DNA of 64,000 nucleotides from Alphaproteobacteria bacterium (GTDB lineage Bacteria > Pseudomonadota > Alphaproteobacteria > Micropepsales > Micropepsaceae), in contig WGNJ01000030.1 of NCBI GenBank assembly GCA_016124635.1, forward strand, positions 1 to 64,000. Direction: 5' to 3'. The notes under the pieces were generated by a model. That model searched no databases, was not told the origin of the DNA, and worked only from the letters and a program-made list of their open reading frames with translations. Shown one piece after another: positions 33,112-41,561 of this stretch. The translations under genes were made by a program, and so were the position numbers. Position 1 is the stretch's first letter. The number at the start of each line of letters is the position of its first letter.

Positions 33112-34638
33112 TCACTTGAGCCAGGCGGCACAGGCGGCCGATTCCCAGGCGCCACGATCTGCGGCGAGCGTGCCTGTGGCGCTGTCATAATTGGCGCAAG
33201 GCCCGAAGACATCCCGGCGGGACACCAAAAGCCGGCCGGCGTCGACATGCGCAGCGATATCCCCAGCCGCGTTGGTCACGCCAAACGTTCGCGCGGCTTC
33301 GGCGAGGCGCGAGGGTGTCAGCATGACGAGCGGGTTCTGGTTCGCTTGGTCTGCGAGAGTTGCAATGACGTCAGCGAGCGAGTGTTCGCCTTTCGACGCC
33401 TTCTTGATCTCCGCGTTCCAATTCAGCGCCAAGAGCGCGCCGCGCTGGTACGGCAACTCCTGCAGGTCGCGATTGCTCCAGAAGCCGTCGACGATCTTCC
33501 GGTTGGGTGCATCGCGCACCGGCGACTTGAGGTAACCGTCGATCACTCTCTCCTTCATCTCCTCGCCCAGGGCCCTCGCCGTCAGCTCGTGCGTGCGATA
33601 CGCGTTCATCAGCGAGAAGTAATCGGTGAAGCCTTCGTTGAACCAAGCGAGGCTTGCTTCGGTGCCCGGCGCGATTTGACCAAGGCGGTTCGGGATCCAG
33701 TAGTGCACCTGCTCATGATTCCACCACACCTTCAACGCGGAGAGCGGCGCGTTGGGCGTCGCGAAACCAAAGAAACCGTATGAAAACGCCGTGCCGAAGA
33801 CGGCGTTTCCCTTCGGCAGCGGCGGCGTCGCGGCAAGGCTGATCAGAAGCTGAGCCGGGCCGTTGTCCTGAAACGCATCCGCCGCCGCGGCGCGCCCGGC
33901 CACGAACTTCGCCAGCAATGCTTCGTCCGAAAGCGCCCAAGCGCCCCGCACAGCGAGACGTACGACACCATGCGCGTCGCGCGCCTCGCGAATTCGGAAG
34001 TCGCCGAGCGCGAGATTGGAGTCCCACAACGCGTCACAGGGAATCGCCGTGGCCGATTGCTGTGCGCCGTTGCCGAAGGCCGTCGCCAAGGCCCAGGCTT
34101 TCGGAAACTCTTCGAACGTGATCGAGAGATTGCACGTCGGCGGCGCTTGCGTCCGGAGACCAGGATCGATGCCGAGGATGCTGCCGGGCGCGCGTTCGAT
34201 CGAGGGCAAGATCGTCTGCAGCGCGGCGACGACCATGTGGTCGTTGACCGTCGCGCGGAAGAGGCTCTTGGTGTCGCCGAAGTTGGGCTCGCCGGTGTAG
34301 TCCTGGCCGATCACCCAAGTCACGGTCACCTCCGCGTTCGGCGTGTGGTTCAGCGCGCGCGTTTGCGGCTCCGGGCCCGGCGGCGCGAAGGTCGCGTTCG
34401 TTGCACCGAGCTGCTTGATGCCGCGCCACAGCTCCTTCTCGCTCGCCCATTCGTTCGGCAGATGAAGGATGGTGCGGCCGTCGGGACCGGCTCGGAAGGT
34501 CAGGCTCATCGCGAGCGCAGGTCGATTGCCGATCTTCGCATTGGCGACGACAAGCTTGAGCGGAAGGGGCGCATCGGCCAGCGCCGGCGGCGTGAAACCG
34601 AGCAGGCAAAGAGCGCAAGCGATCGTCGATAGACGCAT
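33112..34638 (-). CDS. Secreted gluzincin-type metallopeptidase, M61-like
   Basis: 508 residues with a signal peptide (about 1-21, PPALADA). HEQVHYWIP (about residue 310) supplies the HExxH zinc motif, and FNEGFTDYF, with Glu 23 positions after the second His, the third ligand. The FTDYF phrase recalls M61 glycyl aminopeptidases and M1-like enzymes. The N-terminal half is beta-rich and ends with no PDZ domain, unlike typical M61. Three or more Cys suggest disulfides in the periplasm. I would call it an M61-like peptidase with moderate certainty. Confidence 0.72.
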   Translation of the reverse strand: MRLSTIACALCLLGFTPPALADAPLPLKLVVANAKIGNRPALAMSLTFRAGPDGRTILHLPNEWASEKELWRGIKQLGATNATFAPPGPEPQTRALNHTPNAEVTVTWVIGQDYTGEPNFGDTKSLFRATVNDHMVVAALQTILPSIERAPGSILGIDPGLRTQAPPTCNLSITFEEFPKAWALATAFGNGAQQSATAIPCDALWDSNLALGDFRIREARDAHGVVRLAVRGAWALSDEALLAKFVAGRAAAADAFQDNGPAQLLISLAATPPLPKGNAVFGTAFSYGFFGFATPNAPLSALKVWWNHEQVHYWIPNRLGQIAPGTEASLAWFNEGFTDYFSLMNAYRTHELTARALGEEMKERVIDGYLKSPVRDAPNRKIVDGFWSNRDLQELPYQRGALLALNWNAEIKKASKGEHSLADVIATLADQANQNPLVMLTPSRLAEAARTFGVTNAAGDIAAHVDAGRLLVSRRDVFGPCANYDSATGTLAADRGAWESAACAAWLK

Positions 34639-34732
34639 CTGGTTCCCCTCACCGCCATGTCGCGCCCGCGTTTGCTTACGCCATTCAGCGCCGCTATCAA
34701 GGCGGGATCACGTCATTCGCGAGGAATAGTCT

Positions 34733-35593
34733 ATGACCAGCCAAGCGGTGCAGCCAACACAGCGAAAGTCCATTTTCATCACCGGCGCGGCCTCGGGCAT
34801 GGGGCGGGAGACGGCGAAGCTCTTTGCCGCCAAAGGCTGGTTCGTGGGTGCGAGCGACGTCAACGAGGCCGGCCTCAAAACGCTCGAGCAAGAGCTCGGC
34901 CACGACAACTGCTTCGTGCGCAAGCTCGACGTTACGGACAAGGCGGACTTCGACACGGCGCTCGCCGAGTTCGCCAAGCGCACGAACGGCAAGCTCGATC
35001 TCATGTACAACAACGCCGGCATCGGCGAGTCAGGCTGGTTCGAGGACGTGCCCTATGAAGCAACGATGCGCGTCGTCAGCATCAACTTCGTCGGCGTGTT
35101 GAACGGCGTCTACGCCGCTCTGCCCTACCTCAAGGCGACACCGGGATCTCTTTTGTTCACGACTTCGTCGTCGTCAGCGACCTACGGCATGCCGCGCATC
35201 GCGGTCTACGCGGCGACCAAACATGCCGTGAAAGGATTGACCGAGGCGCTATCGGTCGAATTCCAGCGCCACGGTGTGCGCGTCGCCGACGTATTGCCGG
35301 GCTTGATCGACACGGCGATCCTGCGCTCGACGCCCAACCGCTCCGGCGATGCGCCGAAACCCAGCGAAGACGAGTTCTACGCGCGCGCGCCGAAGAAGGG
35401 CATGTTCCGTTTGATGCCGGCCGACAGCGTCGCGAAGTGCGTGTGGGAGGCGTATCACGGCAACAAGCTGCACTATTACGTTCCGTCCGATGTGGCTTGG
35501 ATCGACCGTATCAAGGGCTTCGCGCCGAACTTCATCCGCAATCGGATCATGAAGATGCTGCCGGGTCTCGATCCGACGGCGGCGGGGAAGTAA
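34733..35593 (+). CDS. Short-chain dehydrogenase/reductase
   Basis: 286 residues, cytosolic. The Rossmann cofactor loop TGAASGMG is at about residues 15-22, DVTDK gives the adenine contact, NNAGIG the stabilising strand, and YAATK (about 160) the catalytic Tyr and Lys, with TTSSSSATYG providing the Ser. The C-terminal extension is longer than in minimal SDRs. The substrate is unknown; NAD versus NADP preference is not obvious. GAGGA precedes ATG 34733. It stands alone, divergent from the M61-like gene. Confidence 0.88.
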   Translation: MTSQAVQPTQRKSIFITGAASGMGRETAKLFAAKGWFVGASDVNEAGLKTLEQELGHDNCFVRKLDVTDKADFDTALAEFAKRTNGKLDLMYNNAGIGESGWFEDVPYEATMRVVSINFVGVLNGVYAALPYLKATPGSLLFTTSSSSATYGMPRIAVYAATKHAVKGLTEALSVEFQRHGVRVADVLPGLIDTAILRSTPNRSGDAPKPSEDEFYARAPKKGMFRLMPADSVAKCVWEAYHGNKLHYYVPSDVAWIDRIKGFAPNFIRNRIMKMLPGLDPTAAGK

Positions 35594-35667
35594 GGCAGTA
35601 GCGCGCGACTGAGCCCAAGTTCGGCCATCTCGAAATCCGTCGCGGCGAAGGCGATCCGTGTTGCTCA

Positions 35668-35834
35668 TCCTCCACCGCTTTAGCGGGGGAGGTGCCGAGC
35701 CTAGGCGGCGCTCCGAAGATTGCGCTGGGCGACGACGGCGAGGCGGAGGGGGGCGCGAACTGGAGCGCGTAGCTGCGGCTTCACCCCCTCCACCGCGTTC
35801 CGCGGTCCCCCTCCCCCGCTAAAGCGGTGGAGGA
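35668..35834. repeat. Intergenic element with perfect 25-bp terminal inverted repeats
   Basis: 35668-35692 and 35810-35834 are exact reverse complements over 25 bp. Each arm itself contains a self-complementary CCGCTTTAGCGG-like core, so each could fold alone. The 117 bp between hold more CCTCC / GGAGG-rich inverted pieces and no gene. This looks like a REP-type or MITE-like dispersed element of the sort common between genes in rhizobia. Other copies elsewhere in the genome would confirm it; I see only this one in the window. Confidence 0.7.
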
Positions 35835-36185
35835 AAAGGACGGTCGCGGTCCCTTTCAGTCTCGATGCGTTGGAGGAAGGGAGCCGCGTTCACGATGATG
35901 TTTGTGAACTTCGCACATTCGCACAATGGCGGATTTGCGCGGAAAAAAGCGTCACGGAAGTTCACACGCGTGACGGATGAAGCTCGCACGTCGCGGGACT
36001 CTTGCCGGGGCGCACGGCTTTGCAATCCCGTAAGCGAGAGGCTGTGCCTCAGGCGGGTGCGCCAACATTCCGATACACGACGTCAATGAGCGGCATCGCG
36101 CGCATTCAAGTGCGCGAGCGAATAGGCGCTGGAGCTTCCCTCAAAACGCAAACGGCGTCAATTCATATTTGCGTAATACGCAATA
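35835..36185. other. Gene-free region with small palindromes
   Basis: 350 bp between the inverted-repeat element and the end of recQ. Open frames here are short and lack family features. It is poorer in GC than its surroundings. I note a possible folded segment at 36009-36063 (ends GGCGCAC / GTGCGCC, with an inner GAGGC / GCCTC hairpin) and a perfect 15-bp palindrome TTGCGTAATACGCAA at 36169-36183, just past the recQ stop. Neither has a T run that would make it a terminator. Confidence 0.45.
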
Positions 36186-37766
36186 CTAGCCGGCCGATCT
36201 TTGCTGGGAGCGTCCGCGCTGTCTTCTTCTGCGGCGAGGCCGTCGAGACGAGGGCGGCCGCGTCGGCGTGACGGCCGGTTGGGCGGCGACGATGCTCGTG
36301 GCGCGGCAGCGATCGCAGGTGCCGCAACGCGGCGGGTTCGCCTCGCCGAAATAGCGGCGGATGAAGATGCTGCGGCAATCGGGCGTCGTGGCGTATCCGG
36401 CGACCGTCTTGAGCTTGCGCTCGCCCTCGAAGCGGAAGGTCTTCACCTTGGCAATGAGCTCGCGTGCGCCCGAGCGAAACGCCGCGAGCGGTACGGCGAG
36501 CTTGATGGCGCCGCTCTTCCCGTGCTCGATCAAACCCGCTTCCTCAAGGTCGATCAGCAACGCTTCGGCGATGCGGACCGGCACGGCGGCCGACGCCGCC
36601 AACGCGGAGGCGGTCGGCGTGCGCTTCTCCGCCGCCCAAGCGGTGAGCGTCTTCTCGAGCGCAAGCAAGTGACGAACGCTCGGACGGCTCATCCCCTGAA
36701 GGTGCTCCTGAATCTCGAGATCGGCGGCATCGAACAGCAGCACACAGTCGGCGGGATTGCCGTCACGCCCTGCCCGCCCGGATTCTTGCACGTACTGCTC
36801 GAGCGATCCCGGCGCTTGGTAGTGCACGATGTAACGGATGTTCGGCTTGTCGATACCCATGCCGAAGGCAGTCGTCGCGACCATGATCATGCGCCGATGC
36901 GGGTCCATGAAGGCGTGTTGTGCCGCCGTACGCTCCGCAGGCGACATCTTGCCGTGATAGCGCACAACGGGAATGCCCACGCGCTTCAGGACATTCGCGA
37001 GCTGATCGACCGCAACCGTCGTCGCGCAATAGATGATGCCCGGACGGCGCAAACCGCGGATGAGTTTTCCGGCCGCCGTATTCTTCTGAGACCCCGGCAC
37101 CACTTCAACGGCCAGACGCAGATTCTTGCGATGTGCAGGCGCCGTCAACACGAGCGGATCGCGAAGAGCGAGACGCTCGGCGATGTCGTCACGCACATGC
37201 GGCGTGGCCGTCGCCGTCAGGGCGAGGGTCGGCGGGTTGCCGATGCGTTTGCGGGCAGCCGCGAGACGCAAATAGGACGGGCGGAAGTCTTGTCCCCACT
37301 CCGATATGCAGTGCGCTTCGTCGACACAGAGCAAAGCGGGCTTCGCCTTCTCGATCAGCGGCGCGGTCGCCTTCGACTCAATCGTCTCCGGCGTGGTGAG
37401 GATGACGAGGCGACCGCCGCGCGCAAGCCGCGCGATCGCTGCGCGGCGCTCGGCCGCTTTCAACTGGCTGTGCAGCGCGATCACGGGTGCGCCGCGCTCG
37501 TTGAGCGCGCGCATCTGATCGGTCATGAGGGCGATGAGCGGCGAGACGACGATCGTCGGCCGTTTCAGCATCATCGCTGGAACTTGATAGATCAGCGACT
37601 TGCCGAAGCCGGTCGGCAGTGCCACCACCGTATCGCGGCCGCCCAAAAGAGCGAGCATCGCCTCTTCTTGCTCACGGCGCAGGCGCTTGATGCCGAAGCT
37701 TCGCTGCGCGACCCGGCGGCATTCGTCGAGCTGGTTTGCGGCAGCGCGCTTCATCGGACGAGCCAT
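36186..37766 (-). CDS. RecQ-family ATP-dependent DNA helicase
   Basis: 526 residues from ATG 37766. Helicase motifs are RREQEEAM, PTGFGKSLIYQ (Walker A), DEAHCISEWGQDFRPSY, TATAT and QESGRAGRDG. The RecQ four-Cys zinc site (DCRSIFIRRYFGE, then CGTCDRC) sits near the C-terminus, after a segment that looks like the winged helix (about 365-430). That is the reverse of the E. coli RecQ order, and there is no HRDC domain, so I call it RecQ-family and not recQ itself. The tail is very Arg-rich. Its start overlaps the upstream gene by 16 bp, joining it to the ars operon. Confidence 0.88.
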   Translation of the reverse strand: MARPMKRAAANQLDECRRVAQRSFGIKRLRREQEEAMLALLGGRDTVVALPTGFGKSLIYQVPAMMLKRPTIVVSPLIALMTDQMRALNERGAPVIALHSQLKAAERRAAIARLARGGRLVILTTPETIESKATAPLIEKAKPALLCVDEAHCISEWGQDFRPSYLRLAAARKRIGNPPTLALTATATPHVRDDIAERLALRDPLVLTAPAHRKNLRLAVEVVPGSQKNTAAGKLIRGLRRPGIIYCATTVAVDQLANVLKRVGIPVVRYHGKMSPAERTAAQHAFMDPHRRMIMVATTAFGMGIDKPNIRYIVHYQAPGSLEQYVQESGRAGRDGNPADCVLLFDAADLEIQEHLQGMSRPSVRHLLALEKTLTAWAAEKRTPTASALAASAAVPVRIAEALLIDLEEAGLIEHGKSGAIKLAVPLAAFRSGARELIAKVKTFRFEGERKLKTVAGYATTPDCRSIFIRRYFGEANPPRCGTCDRCRATSIVAAQPAVTPTRPPSSRRPRRRRRQRGRSQQRSAG

Positions 37767-38440
37767 GAGAACGCGCGGCGGAGAAACGCTTGCCCCTCTC
37801 TTTCGACGGGCGTCCCGTGCGCCATCAGCACCTTTTGCGTCGGCCACGCAAGGACGCGACGAAGAGCGCCACGCGCGGCGTTCCTATCAGTGAAGGCGAA
37901 GCGAAATTTCCGCGGCACCGCCGGCTCCGGCCCGATCATAAGATCCAGTTTAGCGACCGTCGCGCGCCAACCTGAATACAGGCCGGCCGGGAGTTGTTGA
38001 AGGAGATCGGTGAACAGCGCCGTACCGCTTTTCCTGTGAAAGAACACGACCTCGGTCGTGATCAGATTGCCCCGCATCAGTACCTGATCGATTTCGCCGG
38101 CCCAAGCTTCGTTGGGCTCATCAAGAAGGTCATGCGTGAACGCGATATCCTTGCGCTTCTGTCTCAGGCCCGGCGGCGCATGAACAGCCGCTTGCGGATA
38201 TGCGCGCATCCACTCGGCCAAGAACAGGTGATGAAGCGCGTTGGGGGCAACGATGTGCCGGACTTGACCCAATGCGTCAATGTCGACGCGGAGGCCGTCG
38301 GTGAGTTCGGTGGGCGACCACACGAAGAGCGCGCCGCCCGCCAAGCGAATGACGGCCATTCGTGTCGGATATCGAAATCCCGCGACGCCGACGATGCCGC
38401 CGTCAGCGATCCAAATCGCTTCGCCGAATTCCTTCAACAT
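37751..38440 (-). CDS. DUF4336-like metallo-beta-lactamase-fold protein
   Basis: 229 residues from ATG 38440; a longer frame to 38521 would overlap aqpS. The layout (GEAIWIADGG, then TRMAVIRLAGGALFVWSP, then HIVAPNALHHLFLAEW) resembles DUF4336, a metallo-beta-lactamase-like fold in which the His-x-His-x-Asp-His zinc signature is reduced to scattered His. Such proteins have no agreed function. It lies between aqpS and recQ, 34 bp after aqpS, so arsenic-dependent expression is plausible. Confidence 0.72.
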   Translation of the reverse strand: MLKEFGEAIWIADGGIVGVAGFRYPTRMAVIRLAGGALFVWSPTELTDGLRVDIDALGQVRHIVAPNALHHLFLAEWMRAYPQAAVHAPPGLRQKRKDIAFTHDLLDEPNEAWAGEIDQVLMRGNLITTEVVFFHRKSGTALFTDLLQQLPAGLYSGWRATVAKLDLMIGPEPAVPRKFRFAFTDRNAARGALRRVLAWPTQKVLMAHGTPVEREGQAFLRRAFSWLVR

Positions 38441-38474
38441 GCAAGCTTCTACGCCAGACGCGGACTCGCGAACC

Positions 38475-39128
38475 TCAGTTCGAACCCCTCTGAAATAGAA
38501 CGCGAGCGCATGCTTGGGCAACCCATGCGCCGGCGATCTGAGCGGCGATGAACGGCAGTACCGAACCGGGCGCGATGCCGGAGAACGTGTCGCTCAAAGC
38601 GCGGGCAATGGTGACGGCCGGGTTGGCGAACGACGTCGAGGCGGTGAACCAATAGGCGGCGGTGATGTAGAGCGCGACCGCCGGCGCCACCTGGCCCGGC
38701 TTATAACGCAGCGTGCCGAAGATCGTCAGCACCAGACCGAACGTCGCCACGAACTCGGAGAGAACCTGCGGGCCGCCGTCGCGGAGCTTGCTCGAGATCT
38801 GCAGGATCGGCTCGGCGAACATCGCGTGCGCGAGCCACGTGCCAAGAATGCCGCCGACGATCTGTACGACGATCAACATCGCGGCTTTCACCAGCGGGAC
38901 GTCACCGCGCGCCAGCAGGCTTACCGTGACTGCCGGGTTGAACTGCGCGCCCGACACGGGACCGAAGATCGTGATGAGCACGTAGAGAATGGCGCCGGTC
39001 GCCACGGTATTGCCGAGCAGCGCGATCGCATCGTTGCCGCCCGCGAGGCGCGCGGCCATGATCCCCGAGCCGACGACGGTCGCGACGAGGAGACCGGTCC
39101 CGAGACCTTCAGCGAGGACGATCGGCAA
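38475..39128 (-). CDS. aqpS: Aquaglyceroporin AqpS-like arsenite channel
   Basis: 217 residues from TTG 39128, giving MPIVLAEGLGTGLLVATVV, which aligns with the usual AqpS start. The frame runs back to 39239 inside arsC, and no ATG is available. Six membrane segments and two NPA boxes (NPAVTVSL about residue 70, NPAVTIARALSDTFSG about 178) define the MIP family. In Sinorhizobium meliloti AqpS replaces a pump: arsenite made by ArsC leaves through the channel down its gradient. Its place behind two arsC genes and arsR supports the same job here. Confidence 0.85.
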   Translation of the reverse strand: MPIVLAEGLGTGLLVATVVGSGIMAARLAGGNDAIALLGNTVATGAILYVLITIFGPVSGAQFNPAVTVSLLARGDVPLVKAAMLIVVQIVGGILGTWLAHAMFAEPILQISSKLRDGGPQVLSEFVATFGLVLTIFGTLRYKPGQVAPAVALYITAAYWFTASTSFANPAVTIARALSDTFSGIAPGSVLPFIAAQIAGAWVAQACARVLFQRGSN

Positions 39129-39150
39129 GACGCCCGTCCGCGCGGGCGCC

Positions 39151-39576
39151 TCAGGCGATGCGCTTTCCGCTCTTATCGACAACGAGCTCTCCGTCTTCTT
39201 TGCGAAATTCGCCGCGCTGAGGTGCGGGCAGAATCTCAAGCACGATTTCCGAGGGGCGACAGAGTTTGACGCCGCGTTCCGTCACGACAATCGGGCGATT
39301 GATCAGGATCGGATGCGCCATCATCGCATCGACGATGGCGTCGTCCGTCAGGCTCTGATTCTTAAGACCGAGCTCCGCATACGGCGTGCCCTTCTCGCGC
39401 AAGAGTTCGCGCGGCGTGATGCCCATCCGTTCGATCAGCTGGAGCAGCTGGGCGCGCGAGGGCGGCGTCTTCAAATACTCGATGATCTCGGGCTCGATGC
39501 CGGCGTTGCGAATGAGCGCCAGCGTGTTGCGCGACGTGCCGCATTTCGGGTTGTGGTAGATCGTGACGTCGATCAT
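39151..39576 (-). CDS. arsC: Arsenate reductase, glutaredoxin-dependent type
   Basis: 141 residues. HNPKCGTSRNTL (Cys about residue 12) is the active site of the glutaredoxin-coupled ArsC/Spx fold, and the Arg in LLREKGTPY, NRPIVV and KLCRPSEIV correspond to the arsenate-binding arginines. It reduces arsenate to arsenite with glutathione and glutaredoxin. Its ATG overlaps the stop of the other arsC (ATGA). The C-terminus carries a longer than usual tail (RGEFRKEDGELVVDKSGKR). Confidence 0.92.
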   Translation of the reverse strand: MIDVTIYHNPKCGTSRNTLALIRNAGIEPEIIEYLKTPPSRAQLLQLIERMGITPRELLREKGTPYAELGLKNQSLTDDAIVDAMMAHPILINRPIVVTERGVKLCRPSEIVLEILPAPQRGEFRKEDGELVVDKSGKRIA

Positions 39577-40076
39577 GCGGCCGGCCGCACCGGGCCGAGT
39601 TCGGAGACGCGCCGCGCTTGCGACTGCGGATCGAGACCATCAATGGGCAGCGAAACAAGCCGATCGATCGCATCCTTGATTTGTGCAAACACGCGCGCGA
39701 ATCCCGCGCGCTGTTCCGCCAACGTCCCGTCGATCGCGGCCGGATCCTCGAAGCTCCAATGCGCCTTGGCCGGCGCGCCAGGCCATATCGGGCAGACTTC
39801 GCCCGCGGCGTTGTCGCAAACCGTGATCACAAGATCCATCTTCGGTGCGTCAGGGCCGGCAAACTCATCCCAACTTTTCGAGCGCGCCGTCGCGACGTCA
39901 ATGTCGGCGCTTCGCAATGTTTCGAGCGAGAGCGGATGCACGGCGCCTTTGGGGTGACTGCCGGCGCTGTAGGCGCGGAACTTCGTCCCGCCGACGTGAT
40001 TGAGGTAGCACTCCGCCATGATCGAGCGCGCGGTATTCCCCGTGCACAAGAAGAGCACGTTGAGGAGCGCGGTCAT
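39573..40076 (-). CDS. arsC: Arsenate reductase, low-molecular-weight phosphatase (thioredoxin) type
   Basis: 167 residues from ATG 40076, inside the arsR stop (ATGA). FLCTGNTARSIMAE holds the CX5R phosphate loop, and VCDNAAGEVCPIWPG supplies the two redox Cys of the thioredoxin-linked ArsC family. It converts arsenate to arsenite by a cysteine relay. Having this unrelated enzyme directly before the glutaredoxin type means the cell carries two convergent solutions to the same reaction in one operon. Confidence 0.9.
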   Translation of the reverse strand: MTALLNVLFLCTGNTARSIMAECYLNHVGGTKFRAYSAGSHPKGAVHPLSLETLRSADIDVATARSKSWDEFAGPDAPKMDLVITVCDNAAGEVCPIWPGAPAKAHWSFEDPAAIDGTLAEQRAGFARVFAQIKDAIDRLVSLPIDGLDPQSQARRVSELGPVRPAA

Positions 40077-40483
40077 CGGGACGCGACCGTCGCTGGTCTG
40101 CGCTCGGCGCTGCGTGCCGCCACCTTGGGCAAGGCCCGCTTTCGCGGCGGACAACAGGCTTGCTGAGCAATCTCGATCAGCGGCGCACAAACTTCCGGAC
40201 GGCCGTCGCAACAATCCGAGACCAAATAAGAGAGCAGCCCGCGAATCCGGTCGAGGTCCGCGGTGTAGATGATCGAGCGGCCCTCGCGCTTCCAATGCAC
40301 GAGCCGCGCCCGCGTCAGAACGTTGAGATGCGTCGACATCGTGTTGTGCGGAACGCGTTCCTTCGCCGCGATCTCGCCGGCCGGCAAGCCTGACGGACCC
40401 GATTTCACGAGCAGACGGAACGCCCGCAACCGCGTCGGTTGAGACAAGGCCGCCAAGGCTTCGATCGCCGTCGTTATGTCCAT
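40073..40483 (-). CDS. arsR: ArsR-family arsenical repressor (copy 1)
   Basis: 136 residues from ATG 40483. The winged helix (LPAGEIAAKERVPHNTMSTH) is followed by LVSDCCDGRPEVC and a second QQACCPP, a Cys-rich C-terminal As(III) site like that of other proteobacterial ArsR proteins. Arsenite binding releases it from DNA. Its own start codon lies in a palindrome (40482-40505), so it probably represses itself and the arsC-arsC-aqpS genes behind it. A basic tail (RKRALPKVAARSAERRP) is longer than usual. Confidence 0.9.
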   Translation of the reverse strand: MDITTAIEALAALSQPTRLRAFRLLVKSGPSGLPAGEIAAKERVPHNTMSTHLNVLTRARLVHWKREGRSIIYTADLDRIRGLLSYLVSDCCDGRPEVCAPLIEIAQQACCPPRKRALPKVAARSAERRPATVASR

Positions 40484-40505
40484 ATGTCGAGACTTATCGA
40501 CATAT
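40482..40505. promoter_or_regulatory. ArsR operator of the arsC operon
   Basis: ATATGTCGA (40482-40490) and TCGACATAT (40497-40505) form a perfect 9-bp inverted repeat with a 6-base spacer, overlapping the arsR1 start codon. Size and place fit an ArsR dimer site that blocks both transcription and, when bound, early elongation. The mate is assumed to be the adjacent arsR. Confidence 0.75.
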
Positions 40506-40558
40506 CGGGCGTTTGGCAAGACTGCTCAAAACTACGGTTGCCTCGAAGGAAGGCCTCG

Positions 40559-41554
40559 CTACGCCGCCTCGCCTTTGGCGAAGCCTTGGCGCAACCGCTC
40601 GTCGCCGTCCTCGAACTCGCGCGCCGTCAGCCAAAGGCGGAGCAAGTGCCGCTTCTTGTCCGGCTCGTCGAAGTCCTCATACGCGGTCCGGCAATGCAGG
40701 ATCGAAGAGTTCTTCAGGAACTGAATGTCGCCGGGCTCGAAGTCCATCGTGAGATGAAACGCGGGATCGTTGGCGATCTCCTCGATCAGATCCAGCATTT
40801 CGAGTTGAGCCTGGGTGAAGCGCGGCACGTCCGCATGCTGTTGGCCGTCGCGAATGTACCAGCCGATGTAGAACATCCGCACGTGGCCGTTCGCGACGTA
40901 ACAAATCGGAAGCTTCATGTACGGCCTCTCGCCGGGCAGGTATTCGCCGGCGCGGTCCCAATACAATGGCTCGAACAAGAGCGGCACGAGGTCGGGTCGG
41001 CGGCGAAGGAATTCGTTGTAGATCGAGATCGAGCTGACGATTTGCGACAGACCACCTGACTTCGCCCGCCGCAGACAGAACAGCCCGACAATGTCGGAGC
41101 CATCGGCGTGAAAGTCCTGACGCTTGGTCGTTTTGTAGAGCCGGACCTTCGGGTTGGTTGCGATTTCGCCTGTATCGCGCACATGGCCGAGGAGATCGCC
41201 GGCTCGATTTTGTGGCACGGGATCGCCCATGTACCGGCCAAGCGCCCAGTACGCGATCGACAAATCTTCGGTCGAATAGTCGAAGACCGGAAAGCCCTTC
41301 ACGAGGACGAAGCCGCGCCCACGATTGAGCGCATCCATCCAATTTCGGATGACGGGCCGCAACAACGGCAGGTCGAAATCGTCTCGCGTCAGATCGAGGA
41401 GCTGCTTTCCGCTCTCTTTGCCAGAGCGGATGGCGCGATCGAGCTCGCCGATTTCCGCCGCGGTGAAGCGATGGATCCAACCCGGATCGTTTGCGATCTC
41501 GCCGCCCTTCCAAGCGGCGAGACCCTCAATCCTTTTGTAGTCGGCGCCGGTCAT
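40559..41554 (-). CDS. TauD/TfdA-family Fe(II)/2-oxoglutarate dioxygenase in the ars cluster
   Basis: 331 residues from ATG 41554, 7 bp after the arsI stop. The facial triad is visible as FHADGSD (His-x-Asp, about residue 148) and the distal His in ILHCRTAYED (about 288), with the 2-oxoglutarate Arg in RHLLRLWL. The family hydroxylates taurine, 2,4-D and many other small molecules. Placement in an arsR2-arsI operon suggests an organoarsenical or a related substrate, which is inference. A longer open frame to 41671 overlaps arsI and is unlikely. Confidence 0.85.
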   Translation of the reverse strand: MTGADYKRIEGLAAWKGGEIANDPGWIHRFTAAEIGELDRAIRSGKESGKQLLDLTRDDFDLPLLRPVIRNWMDALNRGRGFVLVKGFPVFDYSTEDLSIAYWALGRYMGDPVPQNRAGDLLGHVRDTGEIATNPKVRLYKTTKRQDFHADGSDIVGLFCLRRAKSGGLSQIVSSISIYNEFLRRRPDLVPLLFEPLYWDRAGEYLPGERPYMKLPICYVANGHVRMFYIGWYIRDGQQHADVPRFTQAQLEMLDLIEEIANDPAFHLTMDFEPGDIQFLKNSSILHCRTAYEDFDEPDKKRHLLRLWLTAREFEDGDERLRQGFAKGEAA

Positions 41555-41561
41555 CGGATGC

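Noticed and set aside
36009..36063. tRNA gene suggested by 7-bp closing arms and an end resembling GCCA
   Set aside because: It is too short, and no anticodon arm or T-loop sequence is present.
36201..38000. A 599-codon open frame on the plus strand opposite recQ and the DUF4336 gene
   Set aside because: It has no family motif, is Arg/Asp-rich as expected for the antisense of GC-rich codons, and overlaps two genes with clear domains.
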